Shown piece by piece: positions 1-10,647 of a DNA stretch of 64,000 nt. The stretch is taken from the NCBI RefSeq assembly GCF_014356525.2, contig NC_052507.1, positions 58,192,053-58,256,052 of the forward strand. The letters run 5' to 3'. The stretch's first letter is position 1; each line of letters begins with the position of its first letter. The DNA comes from Nilaparvata lugens. Taxonomy: Eukaryota > Arthropoda > Insecta > Hemiptera > Delphacidae. Under the pieces are notes generated by a model. It was not told where the DNA came from. It worked only from the letters and a program-made list of their open reading frames with translations, and made no database searches. The translations under genes and the position numbers were made by a program.

Positions 1-681
1 GACGGGCTCCACCTACAAAGAGCAGGGATCATCGCTTTAATAGGTAATGTTATTTCTAGCGTTTGCAGTAGATTAAGAGAGTGTCCACCTCACCTTCCAT
101 CTCTCTTTAATTATGAATTGGCTTTTCCTCCTTTGTGTCCGAAACAAATGTCCAGTCTCACGCCCTCCGCTCCACTCCCTCTTGCTACATCAACAATTGA
201 TGATGATGCTACATCATACCGTGATGCGCTCATTCTACATGAAGCAGTTGAGGAACCAAAACCTCAACCGAAATCCTCTCATCCTCGAATCCAACCCAAA
301 GTGACCAAACCCAGACCGCCGGTCACTATTGAACCTGTATTTTCATCTCCTTCTCCTGCCAAATTAATCGATCCTGATGGTTACCAACTGGTTACTTGCA
401 GAGGAAGACATCACCGAATTTCCATGTCTCGTCATCGTTCCAGCCAGATCAATTCCATGTATGAAGGTATATATTCAACTCTGCGAAGCTCTTCTCCTTC
501 CTTATCGCATGAGAGCAGTAATGAATCTGCAAGAGATCAAATTCCTGATATATCACTTGTTCATGATTCATCAGATGCCAGCTGCGCTCAGCCCCTCAAT
601 CATTCTCGCTCCTCCAAGCAGAGAAGACGTAGAAGAAGGGGAGCTGGGTCCAAGTGGAATTTGACTGACAATAAGAAGTGA
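1..681 (+). CDS. 3' part of an upstream ORF with SGNH-hydrolase-like end and basic tail (partial)
   Basis: Frame 1 is open from the first base to the TGA at 679-681, so this is the last 226 residues of a longer protein that starts outside the window. Its first residues read DGLHLQRAG. This resembles the last conserved block (Asp-x-x-His) of SGNH/GDSL hydrolases, found as esterase domains in ORF1 proteins of several retroelements and in some insect transposon proteins. A low-complexity Ser/Pro-rich stretch follows, then a DPDGYQLV segment and a very basic tail with six consecutive arginines. The stop overlaps the start of the next ORF in the sequence TGATG. It could be the first ORF of the MULE element next to it, or the end of a separate retroelement ORF. 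The hydrolase call rests on one short motif. Confidence 0.45.
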   Translation, partial: DGLHLQRAGIIALIGNVISSVCSRLRECPPHLPSLFNYELAFPPLCPKQMSSLTPSAPLPLATSTIDDDATSYRDALILHEAVEEPKPQPKSSHPRIQPKVTKPRPPVTIEPVFSSPSPAKLIDPDGYQLVTCRGRHHRISMSRHRSSQINSMYEGIYSTLRSSSPSLSHESSNESARDQIPDISLVHDSSDASCAQPLNHSRSSKQRRRRRRGAGSKWNLTDNKK

Positions 682-2483
682 TGAAGAAGGAATCTGACAA
701 GAAGCAGAGAAAATTGAATGCTGTTTATGAGAAAAGAAGGGGAATAACTTTGAAGAATGATAATACTGAATACGACTGGAATGAGGCCAAAGAATGGAAT
801 TCTATGGCTATGAAAAAGATCTTGGCTGGAACGATGAAGAGCAAGGGAAAGAAATGTGATGAGACATCACCAAAAATTGCTGGTGTTGAAAGAGTACCTC
901 CTTATGTTCCTTCTCGTGAAGCCTATCCTTTTGCTCCTAATAAATCCTGCGCCTTCCAGCAGCTTCAATTGAAGCAACTTTTGAATGGTGGAGGTGACGG
1001 TGGAGACTACCCTAAACAATGTGATAGATGTAAGAAGATTTATAAATCACGTTGCTCTTTTGTAAATCATAAGAAACGTTGCCATACTCCCAATGAACCC
1101 CCCGTTTTCACTTGTGAATTGTGCAACAATTCTTACAAACTTCAAAAAATGTTTATTCAACATAGAGAAATTTGTAACGGTTCTTCCTACCATCGCACTT
1201 GTGAAGATTGCAAAGTAGTTTTTAAAACACTGTATTCATTCGCAAATCATAAGAAAAGGTATGTTGCAGAACAGAAGAAAACAGAAAAATCCTATTGCAG
1301 TTATGCAAATGTTCAGTTTGATAATGAATGTGCTTTCTATCGGCATAAATCATGTTGTGTAGTGTGTGACAATCGACAGGTTACATTAGTTTTTGACTCA
1401 ATGTTTGAATTCGAAGAGTGGAAGATCAATGAAAGTAGGAGAACGTCATCGCAATTCAAAAAAGTTCGAGGTACATCAACATTGAAAGGAAATGTGAAAA
1501 ATCATAATTTCAGTTGCATATTTAACAACACCCGTGCTCAAACTCCCAGAAGCACAGTTCGTCGAAGACAATATGGTCAAATCCCAAGAGGACAGTGCCA
1601 TTCTCGAATAAATGTGATAGAATATGAGAATGGAAAAGTTGAGGCAACATATTCATCTGAACACTCACATCCATGTGGCCCGGAAACGCTGATTTATCAT
1701 CGATGGTCCCCTGAAACGAGGAAGGCAGTGAAGAGTTCATTAAAGGATGGAGTTGATCCAAATGAAATAAGAAAGAAATTCACTATGAATGATGAAATGG
1801 TTGGTGCCGCTATCCAAAAAGAATCATTTATGACTAACCGACAGATATTGCGTTACAAATACAATTTATTACAGGAGAAGAGAGGCTACTGCAATGATGC
1901 CACTTTTTTGAAAAATCATGTTGACGGCATGAGTGACAGCGAAAGAAGGTGTATTTTAGCATATAAGCCGCAAAATTGTAAAACTTTAATTGGTGACAAA
2001 GGATATGATGAATTACCATACAGCGATGACTTGTTCATTTATGCATTCCAAACCGAACGCCAATTGAGACAGATGGAAGAAGGGGCAAAAACAATTGTTT
2101 GTATTGATGCCACCCACGATACTAACCGGGATGGATTCTATTTGGTTAACATACTTGTTCCAGACGAGTTCAAAAAGGGATTTATTGTAGGTCAACTAAT
2201 TACAAGTCACTTGAGAAAAGAAATTTATGAGATTTTCTTTAAGAGCATCAAAGAGAGGATTCCGAATTTGATAGTTAATGCCGTAATGGCGGATAATGAC
2301 TCAAGTATATGGAATGCCGTCGAAACTGTTTTCACTAAGGATACAAGACATTTGTTATGTGAGTGGCACGTGAAGAGAGCTCTCAGGTCCAATTGTGTGA
2401 AGAAAATCAGTGACCCAAGTCTAAGAGAAATGGTTGAGAAAAATCTAATGGCAATGATAAATAAGAGAAACGAGAACGATTAG
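681..2483 (+). CDS. MULE-type transposase, N-terminal 600 residues (zinc fingers, GCM1/WRKY-like finger, first two catalytic Asp)
   Basis: The ATG at 681 overlaps the stop of the preceding ORF by one base. Three C2H2-like fingers begin near residues 114, 145 and 174. A GCM1/WRKY-type zinc finger lies near 306-330 (Cys306, His328, His330). The Mutator-like DDE core follows: CIDATHDTN gives the first catalytic Asp (about residue 476), and MADNDSS holds the second (about 538). LLCEWHVKRA matches the Cys-x-x-His block typical of MULE transposases (C560, H563). The third acidic residue lies in the next segment, after a frameshift near 2480 where an aaacgag repeat is duplicated. The frame ends prematurely at TAG 2481-2483. 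Function in the intact element: nuclear DNA cleavage and transposition. Confidence 0.8.
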   Translation: MKKESDKKQRKLNAVYEKRRGITLKNDNTEYDWNEAKEWNSMAMKKILAGTMKSKGKKCDETSPKIAGVERVPPYVPSREAYPFAPNKSCAFQQLQLKQLLNGGGDGGDYPKQCDRCKKIYKSRCSFVNHKKRCHTPNEPPVFTCELCNNSYKLQKMFIQHREICNGSSYHRTCEDCKVVFKTLYSFANHKKRYVAEQKKTEKSYCSYANVQFDNECAFYRHKSCCVVCDNRQVTLVFDSMFEFEEWKINESRRTSSQFKKVRGTSTLKGNVKNHNFSCIFNNTRAQTPRSTVRRRQYGQIPRGQCHSRINVIEYENGKVEATYSSEHSHPCGPETLIYHRWSPETRKAVKSSLKDGVDPNEIRKKFTMNDEMVGAAIQKESFMTNRQILRYKYNLLQEKRGYCNDATFLKNHVDGMSDSERRCILAYKPQNCKTLIGDKGYDELPYSDDLFIYAFQTERQLRQMEEGAKTIVCIDATHDTNRDGFYLVNILVPDEFKKGFIVGQLITSHLRKEIYEIFFKSIKERIPNLIVNAVMADNDSSIWNAVETVFTKDTRHLLCEWHVKRALRSNCVKKISDPSLREMVEKNLMAMINKRNEND

Positions 2484-2484
2484 A

Positions 2485-3276
2485 AACGAGAAACGAGCTG
2501 AGTTAGTGAAGTTATTTAATAAATTCGAAAACCCTCAACTTTGAAAGTTTAAAAAATATTTCTTAGATGAATATCTCCCAAAAAAAGAGAAGTGGGCCAT
2601 GTGCTATCGCAATTTCTATCACGGTAATACCAACACAAATATGTATTTAGAATCATATCACAGCAAATTGAAACGTAGGCTCAATCGTATGTCCAATAAG
2701 AGAGTGCATGAATTAATTGAAATTTTATATGACATGGAAAACGAAAGATGGCTTGTTCTACAGCAACAACGTTTCAGTGAGCCACACGTAGACTTCCGTG
2801 TTAAGATTGATCACCGTCACAAGAATGGCATGAAAATTTCACCTGATAGTGTTAATAAGATTTCCGATAGGGTTTGGGAGGTTCAAGAATATGGTAGTAA
2901 GAAGTTGTTTGTTACGCAGCTTACGCACGAATGCAACATCCCTGACCACTGCTTCTATAAATGTGGAAATATGTCGTGTTCAAACCTTTGTTCCCACCTT
3001 TACAGTTGCTCTTGTGATGACATTTCAAATTTATGTGTACATGTACATAGAGTGTTTTCTTTAAGTATTAGTGATTTGCATTGTGATTTAGGCTTTAATG
3101 AGTTTTCCGATTTCATTAGTAATGAACAGTCAGGGATTGATGAAGTTACTTCTGAAAAATGTAATGTAGAAATCAGTTGTGATACAATATGCCAAATGCC
3201 ACCAATGAAGATTCGATTTTCTCCTAATAGGAAGTTAGTACCGCAGCCAAGGTTTTACAGAACTTTGAAAAACTGA
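2485..3276 (+). pseudogene. MULE transposase, middle segment with catalytic Glu and SWIM finger
   Basis: Reading resumes in another frame at about 2485 and continues the transposase with residues NEKRAELVKLFNKFENPQL. It is interrupted by TGA at 2542-2544 before running on through the ATG at 2599. TNMYLESYHSKLK contains the expected catalytic Glu of the MULE DDE triad (codon 2650-2652). Near the end, Cys codons at 3007, 3013 and 3034 and a His at 3040 form CxCx6CxH, the SWIM zinc finger that follows the catalytic core in many MULE transposases. TGA at 3274-3276 ends the segment, but the same frame continues beyond it into the protease domain, so this looks like an inactivating mutation rather than a natural end. 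Confidence 0.75.
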
Positions 3277-4227
3277 TCAAAATGTAGGTCAATATTAAAG
3301 AAACCTAATATCAGCATTATTAAAAATTCAAAAAGTGAACTGCTGAGCTCAAATCAAGAGTTGCATGCAGAGAATCAACAAACTATTTTCAGAACAACCC
3401 AAAACAAATCATATATTGAAAAGAAACCAGAACCATTACTTATTGCTCAAAAAGGAACAATAAATAAAAAAAGTACTTTCACAAATCCCATAACTGATTT
3501 TAAAGCAGCGTCAGTTCAGAAAAAAGTCATAGACGATTTCTTTGTTTCTGATCTTGAACTCAAGTCCTTAGATTTTAACATCTCGAAACGTGAGGAGATT
3601 GAAATTATGAAATTCACTAAAAACCACTTTACTAGAGGCTATTTATACGATTCGGTTATTGATGTTTTTCTCCGTATTCAAATAACAAATATGAATAATA
3701 ATAGTTTACTAATAAGAGGATATGAGGTTGACATCATTATGCAACCCAACAATTCCGTTGATGACTGTATAAATAGATTACCTCAAATAGACTATAAAGC
3801 TTTCAGCCAAATATTTTTACCTTGTTGTATTAACCAACACTGGTTTCTCATTGCAGTTCAAGCCACTGAGAGAAAAATGTTGTTCATTGATCCTCTTCAT
3901 TGCAACATGGATAACATGTCGAATCCCCAATTATATCTTTTGAACAAATGTCAAACTGTTCTAAGTAAATTGTTAGGAGACAATCTTCAAGAGTGGACCC
4001 CTCCATTCACTCCACCACATGTATTACAAAAAGATGGACATAACTGTGGACCACTCATATGCTTTTATTCCCACAAACTTTTGTTAGGTGAAAGTCTGCA
4101 ATCTCATTTTGATGCTGATTCATTCAGAAAATTCATCCATGAAGTAATTGTACATAGGCTAAACAACAATATTAAAAATAAAGTAAATGGCATCAAAATA
4201 ATTAAATGTTGTAAAGTAATAAAATAA
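3277..4227 (+). pseudogene. Ulp1-like C48 cysteine protease domain, C-terminus of the MULE protein
   Basis: This stretch is in frame with the preceding SWIM segment and separated from it only by one TGA. There is no good ATG at its start; the long open stretch from 3361 begins at a TTG codon. The catalytic set of a Ulp1/SENP-type protease is visible: NQHWFLI with His (codon 3838), LFIDPLH with Asp (codon 3889), and KDGHNCGPL with Gln (4027) upstream and the nucleophile Cys (4044). Ulp1-family proteases cleave SUMO-like modifiers. Ulp1 domains are known passengers or fusions in MULEs and some other DNA transposons. The catalytic residues are intact although the gene is broken upstream. The frame ends at TAA 4225-4227. 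Confidence 0.78.
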
Positions 4228-4230
4228 TGT

Positions 4231-4936
4231 CTATTTCATGATATATTGATTTAATGATTTCAAGGAGTTTCAAAAAAGAGTTATCGTGATATTATTTTAT
4301 TGCTAATTAATTGCTAAGCTCTAACAATAACTTTAAAAGTTCTACTCAACCTGAACTTACATTAATGGGAAAAACTTTAATGACTTACAATTGAACATCA
4401 GTAATGAGATCGACTACGCAACCCTATAAAATCGGAATTTATATAGAATAACGAAAAATAAGTCGTATTGATAACTTTGCATAGACGGCGTCCTTCCTGT
4501 TAACAAAATGTTTTCCACTGTTCTCTGAGGCTATGTTTTCATCACATTATATTGATTGTCGAAATTTTCGTTCATTGTTTTCAAACGACAATACGTCAAA
4601 AAATATGTCTGGGATAGTCAAATCATGAGAACGTAGGTGCCAAGGAACTTTCAAAAAATGAGAGATTACCTTTTCAGGGAAAGCTTTTTTTATTGCGGAT
4701 GATGCTCATATGAGCTTGTCACACACTCCAACAGTGTCGGTTTGTTGGGGTTTAGACATAGTCTGTTTAAAAAACTATTTTTAAAAATTTTAGTCTGTTG
4801 CTGACATATTATCTCAAGCTTATTCAATGAGAATTTACAAATTTACTCATATGTTTTTAGAGATGTCTGCCGAATTTATGTTTGAGGTCCGCTTTCTTAG
4901 CGTAATATTCCAATATATCCATACGATCCAAGGGCA
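4231..4936. other. AT-rich flank after the MULE coding region
   Basis: No gene was found. It should contain the 3' end of the MULE element, but the matching left terminal repeat lies outside the window, so the element boundary cannot be set. A short ORF at 4827-5039 runs into the hairpin at 4937 and is not credible. Confidence 0.4.
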
Positions 4937-5085
4937 AAGCCACATGAGGCGTTTTTCAGACGAGTCGGCAGGGCAGGAAGCTCACCGATTGGCTAATTAT
5001 CAGCTGATTCCGGAACGCCTACCCAATCAGTCAATCTGAGAGCTTCCTGCCCTGTCGACTCGTCTGAAAAACGCCTCATATGGCT
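4937..5085. mobile_element. 149-bp hairpin MITE with GC-rich arms
   Basis: Arms of about 46 bp, 4937-4983 and 5039-5085, are near-perfect inverted copies. The outer end reads AAGCCACATGAGGCG and the inner part AGGGCAGGAAGCTC. The 55-bp loop carries no ORF of note. The arms are more GC-rich than the flanks. This is a non-autonomous DNA transposon or a foldback; the superfamily was not determined. Confidence 0.65.
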
Positions 5086-5618
5086 TGGCTCCAAATCTTA
5101 CGAACGGCACGTTAATCCTCGGTTTCTTTCTCTCTTCAGTGATATTGTTATGTTGGTATTAAGCATCTACTTGATGCAGCCATTATCCCTCACTACTTAA
5201 TGTATTCAATAGAAACGATACTTTGATTACTCACGTTACTTCATTTAGTACTTGGTACTCAAATGCATCTGATTTCCGGTAACCACACATTATTAAAATA
5301 ATTTTCAGATTTATGCTGAATTTTTGCATTTTGCTTGCAAAAACTAATAACGCTACGTAACTAGCACTTGGCAGCAGACTCAAGTTAGGCGGCCATGTTT
5401 GTGGTTCTATAACTTGACAAAAATTCACGTTCTGGCCGCATGGATCACAGGGCGTTTGGTGGGAATGATATTTAACTGTTGAGCTCTGTGAAAGTTGCCC
5501 CCCTATCGCTCGTCTGTGTCTTATGATATGAGATCGGAGGTTAAAAAAGATGACCCTGGTATAATCCTGCTTACAAACAATAATAATTCATTCTCTTCAG
5601 CGACCATACAACTTCCTA

Positions 5619-5992
5619 TAGTGAGGTCCACGTTATAATGGCAGTGTTTGATTAGCAATGGTATTGCTATCCTTGTCTATCATTCAATAAAGCAAATAGC
5701 GCTATCTCTTTCTCGCTTTACTCTGTTGCCAGATCGTCTTTTAACAATGTAGAATTAATAATAAATTAACAAAATATTTCATCTTCATCATTAAAATTCA
5801 GTATGAAATTATTGGAAAATATAATTTCGTGCTTAATAAAATAAAATTGATTATTTCAAACAAGAAATAAGTTAAATATTATATCAATAAACCTGTATTA
5901 GCAACTGTCTATAGAAGGCATTGACAAGACAGAGGATCGGCAACGTTGTTTTGCTATCTTTCTCCACTGCCATTATAACGTGGACCTCACTA
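5619..5992. mobile_element. TA-flanked MITE, family A copy 1 (374 bp)
   Basis: Perfect terminal inverted repeats of about 28 bp start TAGTGAGGTCCACGTTATAA. The element is bounded by TA on both sides (5617-5618 and 5993-5994). A TA target duplication fits the Tc1/mariner (IS630) group, but the ends alone do not prove it. A second, shorter copy is at 21685-21899. No coding capacity. Confidence 0.75.
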
Positions 5993-6645
5993 TAGAATGG
6001 TTGTGCATATCATAGAAAATATATGAGCAGTGATGAACGAGAGATGATGGGTGAGCTCATTAAGCTTACTACATCCTAACAAGAATTATTTCTTTCCTAC
6101 TGTGATCACAACTCACAAAATTTCAGTCAGTTGGCAGTGTCAAAAGGGAAATCTTTATACAGTTTTTGGATATCTCATATTGTAGTTTTGTAAGTTTTAA
6201 TTGTCTGTATTGTGAATATTTCATACTCATATTGTTTGAAATGTAATAGTGTGATATTGAGTGGATATAATTGTAGTTATTTTTTTCTGTGTATCTTATA
6301 TTCTTTTGCAGGTTATTGAACTGAATGAACTTTGATTTTTACCTTATGTTGAACCTTGAGTTTTTAGTGTGAGAATTGACCATGTTTTTATTGAATTTGC
6401 TAACTTGTTGCTTAGTTGTCGAAATTAAAGCAATTTTCGTGCATTTTTCAAATACAATTTCAATTTCATGTCGAAAAAGCTTCTTTATTTGGGAATTTTA
6501 CGAATGTTGACCTTTTTGCAGCTTTGGCTTTTCCACTGAAAGTTATGCTCAACGCTAGTGGAAGGGGAATAATTTTCAGTGAAAAGGCCACAGTCCTAAT
6601 TGAGACGTTACCGGAAAACATCGTGTAACGGTGTGCAAGCCTCGG

Positions 6646-6679
6646 TCCTCTGAATGGGTCAATTTCCCATTCAGAGGGA
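6646..6679. other. 12-bp stem hairpin upstream of a TATA-like box
   Basis: CCTCTGAATGGG is followed after a 7-base loop by its reverse complement. It lies about 40 bp upstream of the TATA-like sequence at 6716. Role unknown. Confidence 0.5.
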
Positions 6680-6715
6680 CAAATTGACAAATTTCAGTTA
6701 TCAGTAATTTTTATC

Positions 6716-6862
6716 TATATAAATAGGAAATCAATTTTATAGAGTTAGTAAGAGAAGAATCAGGAAATAATTTGTGCGTGTGAGCTCAAGTATAGTGAGT
6801 TTTCTTAAATCGTATGTGAGTGTTTCTGAAGAGTCCAAGTTTAAATTGTTAAAATGGTGAGT
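6716..6862 (+). promoter_or_regulatory. Candidate promoter and first exon ending ATG|GTGAGT
   Basis: TATATAAATA at 6716-6725 is a good TATA box. About 130 bp downstream, AAAATG at 6852-6856 is followed at once by the consensus donor GTGAGT (6857-6862), so the first exon would contribute only the initiator Met. This arrangement occurs in real animal genes, but each element can also arise by chance in AT-rich DNA. A strong acceptor lies at 7797-7798. Confidence 0.3.
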
Positions 6863-7434
6863 GCCAAACTCTTGTTGTTTTCTTATAAGCTTATAGCTCA
6901 AAATTCAGTTTCATAGAATGACCGAGGCCCAAACCTACAATAGTTGCAGCAAGTTAGCAAGTTCCCAAGTATTTAAATTAAAAATTGAATATGCCTTCTT
7001 GACCTGAATTGATTGCTGAATAACTTTGTTTTGTTTGAAAATTTCAAATGTGACATGATTCTATTTATTAGTTTTGATTAGTTTAATAAGCCTGAAGTCG
7101 AATTTTATGAATATTTTTCATTGAAGTTCCTGGCTCGTAGTTGCTAGTTGCTTAACTAGGTGACAATTGAATAATGATAATAATCTGTGCATTTGTCACT
7201 ATAAGCTCCTAAACCAATCAAAAGAGATTTCATAGCAGTATAATTTTAGAAAATATTATTGAAGAGAAGAAACACCCCCTCGATATACCTCGCACAGCAG
7301 TAGTATAATGTCTATCGAACCACATGCATTTTTATATATTTCATATTTTGGAAAATTAACTAAGTCATCGTATAGAGAGATTCTCAGCTACATAATTTTA
7401 TGTACGGTGTGAGTTGAAGAGGCTTATAAATAAC

Positions 7435-7624
7435 CATAGCCACCTCTAATACAAGGCCCCGGCCTACGATATTGCAACGTCGCAGTGTAGGCCTAGAATC
7501 TAATACATGATTGGTAAAAAGATTTTTTAAAATACCAGCTGATCTTTTTCACCAATCATGTATTAGATTCTAGGCCTACGCTGCGACGTTGCAAGGCCGG
7601 GGCCTTGTATTAGAGGTGGCTATG
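7435..7624. mobile_element. 190-bp foldback MITE with long near-perfect arms
   Basis: The left arm starts CATAGCCACCTCTAATACAA and continues through a CGACGTTGCA-type core for about 90 bp. The right arm is its inverted copy and ends at 7624. The loop is short (about 7530-7545). A terminal-only copy of the same family is at 34983-35026. Confidence 0.7.
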
Positions 7625-7798
7625 ATAAAACCCTCCACCGATACAAGAAATATTATATATTGAATATTTTTCATATTCAATATTTAATAATTTCAGCACT
7701 TATATGCCTTGTAATGAAGTAATAACAAATTTCATTAAAAGCTTATTATTCCTTGGTATTTTGCTGTTGTTTCTGCTCGCTTTTTTCTCCTGTTTCAG

Positions 7799-7912
7799 TT
7801 GAACTGGTTTGTCGCCGCTTCAACGGAACTTGCTATTATACCACACAACCAAGAACATCACCATCTATTTCACTTGACTATTCCGTATGGATTGGTGATT
7901 TATACACTTTGA
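7799..7912 (+). CDS. Candidate second exon of a 38-residue protein (hypothetical)
   Basis: A strong acceptor, a pyrimidine-rich run ending TTTCAG, lies directly before 7799. Joined in phase 0 to the ATG at 6854-6856, the exon would encode 37 more residues beginning LNWFVAASTELAIIP and ending LVIYTL before TGA at 7910-7912. No family was recognised. The C-terminal half could be a membrane segment. The case rests on splice signals and a TATA box only; no homology supports it. Confidence 0.2.
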   Translation: MNWFVAASTELAIIPHNQEHHHLFHLTIPYGLVIYTL

Positions 7913-8276
7913 CTGTTCTGTACTGTATGGAATTTGAGTATTCATAAGAATGACTTGTCTTATACTCCCTGCTGAAGTCTCCAAGACGAAATCTTAAAAA
8001 AAATCTAGTCTATACACCAGGCTTCATCATAGATTACTTCTGCTCAGACTTGGATTACCATGCTATAATAAGTCAATTGATAACATCTCCGATATGTCAA
8101 TAATCCTCATTTTATAGTAAACCCTTGAGATTGAAGTGCTAGATGAATTACTTGAAAAGGTGACGGTCAACCCGAATTTATGTTTCTTGAATTATCTTTG
8201 TCCGGTTGTGAATCACCCAGAATTATGCATGGGTTTTTGCCAGATCAATGCGAATGAAGTTTACCATAAAAATATT

Positions 8277-8636
8277 TTAAGGGACGGTTTCCGAGCTCGG
8301 GATTTAGCTAAGTTCTAGACTTTAAACAGCTGGAGTCAGAAAACTGGCTTTCCGAAACGGGGCCTCGTCGTAGTCCACGTTTAAATTAAATTTCCCAAAA
8401 ACACTTAAGTTGAACACAAAATAAAATAACGACTAAATTGTGTAAAGTTTCAGCTATTTTAATTATTTAGGAATGCTTCATTTTGTCAAGAAAAAACGTT
8501 TCCAATATTTTAGAAATGAGAAAATAAATATCTTAAAAACCATGACTACTCTCCATTTCGGAAAGCCAATTTTCTGACTCCAGCTGTTTAAAGTCTAGAA
8601 CTAAGCTAAATCTCGAGCTCGGAGGCCGGCCCTAAA
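8277..8636. mobile_element. MITE family B copy 1 (GAGCTCGG ends)
   Basis: Terminal inverted repeats of about 70 bp are seen. Inward of TTAAGGGACGG at the left and CCGGCCCTAAA at the right, both ends carry CCGAGCTCG, then a GATTTAGCTAAGTTCTAGAC-type segment and a GGAGTCAGAAAA block. A second copy is at 10648-11004 and a fragment at 63720-63821. No ORF of its own. Confidence 0.75.
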
Positions 8637-9326
8637 ATTATGTCTCCTAGTTGCTTTACTTTCAAGTTACTTAAACATAAATTTGAATTGAACTTCTAAT
8701 AATATTTTTTATACAGTGATGAAAAATCGTTAGCGATCCATACCGATATTTCCATCAGTCAATAAATGAAATTAATATTCATGTAATAGGAAAAAAGACT
8801 CACCACTTTTGTATTAACTTATTGTTAACAAGATAACTGACAAACAAGGCTCTCTGGGCCGCTTTTGGTAAAGTGAGGAAGTTGTTTTTCAAATTGATAA
8901 TTTCCCATTCTACTGGAAGCGGCTGGAGAGGTATCTACACGAAGAAACTATTATTCTGCACATATCATATAAGGTAGCTAAGTTAGTTGAGTTGAAAATG
9001 TATTTATACAGAGTAAGTCATAATGTATGGGAACCCTTCAATAAGTTGGAGACTGTTGTAGTTATAATACTGTAACTTTCATGATAAGTTATTGGACGAA
9101 TACTCTACCTTTTGACGTACAACTGAATTTCAACCCCTCATAAGGAAGGGGGTGACTTAGGGGTTGTAACTCTAATATTGTTAACACCCATTTTGTGCTA
9201 CATCATTTTAAATACTTTTTTAAAACTAGAAATATGGCATCAATAAAAATGTTCTATGATACTTCTACCAAAAATGGCGGCTGATTGAAGTTTTAGTTTG
9301 TAAAGAAATGAAACTTAAATCAACAC

Positions 9327-9577
9327 TTTTTTGAATGAATAACGAAACACATTGAAAAACATGGTTATTTATTTAGTAATCTGTCTGCTACTAACATTTC
9401 ATTTTAAAAGATGCTTGAAATTACTACCTCCTTCTCTCGTTTGACAGTGTGCCAGTCTGTCATAAATGTAAATGAAATGAATATAGTAGTATGTAAAATA
9501 AAATGTAAATAGTAGCAGACTGATTACTATATAAATAACCAGTTTTTTCAATGTGTTGCGTTATTCATTCAAAATGT
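9327..9577. mobile_element. 251-bp foldback element
   Basis: Left arm 9327-9396 (TTTTGAATGAATAACG outward, AGTCTGCTAC-like core inward) is matched by an inverted right arm ending at 9577. The loop contains no ORF. Probable non-autonomous DNA element of unknown superfamily. Confidence 0.65.
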
Positions 9578-9801
9578 TACTCGTAAATGTGGATCTTCTA
9601 GAGCTAGATTAACACTAATTCCACTTCTGTATTGAATTGCAACTAGCATTTCGCTTCTGGATAATCAGTGTGATTTTGACTTATTGAAAATATTGTTCTC
9701 AATAAATATCCTAATTTAGTATGGTTGATAATTTATGTTTCTTCCGATGATAAAATTAGTTCCTTATGTGTAATGTGAACGTTGTGTGTTGTTGTAAGAT
9801 A

Positions 9802-10145
9802 CAGAATGGCCCAAAAAGGATGGTCGGTTTTTAAATTACTATAACTTGAATAATTTCCAACATACATTTAGTTTTCTATATTTCTGTGTTTGTTCAATTG
9901 TCAAATTTCAGAAAACGTCATAATTAACATACGTGATACTGTAAAGGAAGAGCGGCAAACAAAGGCCAAAAGATAATCACGCCACCTAATGGAACGTCGA
10001 CGACTTTGAAGCAGTTTTGTTAATTATGACGTTTTCTGAAATTAGACAATTGAACAAGCTCATAATATATAGAAATAAGATGTATGTTGGAAATTATTCT
10101 AGTTATAGTCACTTAAAAGCCGACCATTCTTTTTGGGTCATTCAG
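9802..10145. mobile_element. 344-bp foldback MITE
   Basis: Ends CAGAATGGCCCAAAAAGGAT (left) and the inverse of CTGAATGACCCAAAAAGAAT (right). The arms of about 135 bp pair almost throughout and include a TTAATTATGACGTTTTCTGA segment at the inner edge. The central 85 bp is a GC-richer loop with a GGAACGTCGACGAC stretch. Confidence 0.7.
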
Positions 10146-10647
10146 TAATAACCTAAATCTCTTGAATTGTATAACCTACAAGTTGATAAAATCTAATATT
10201 GGGGCACTCTGTTTGTTGAAGTAGTGTAATGGTGATCTTTTTTAACAATTTGATTATTTTGCCTCTAAAATAAGTGTTTTTGTTTAGAATTATATCGTAA
10301 AATTGTAATTGAGTCTATTTTTTACTATTTATGAATTAAACAGCATTATTATTATAATTATTGAATTCATGTCATTTTTTCCGTTTTCTCACTTTAAGTA
10401 CTCTATTGTTATTATTTAAATCTACTTTTGGCGTCTACTAGACCTGGTAGCGGCTACTGAAAATCGGTTTATTATCCCTGTGAGGAGGGATTCGGACGGG
10501 ACGTTGCTAATTATATCCTGCCAAGAGGTGGAATCATATTTTTTTAATGGGTCACAATTTATCAACTTCGTTAATTCACTCATACATACAGCTGAATGGA
10601 ATGAACGGACTGGAATAATTGGAGTGATTTGAAAATATAAAATATTA

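Noticed and set aside
3361..3363. Independent start for the Ulp1 ORF
   Set aside because: The codon is TTG and the frame is continuous with the SWIM segment except for one TGA, so it is the C-terminus of the transposase protein.
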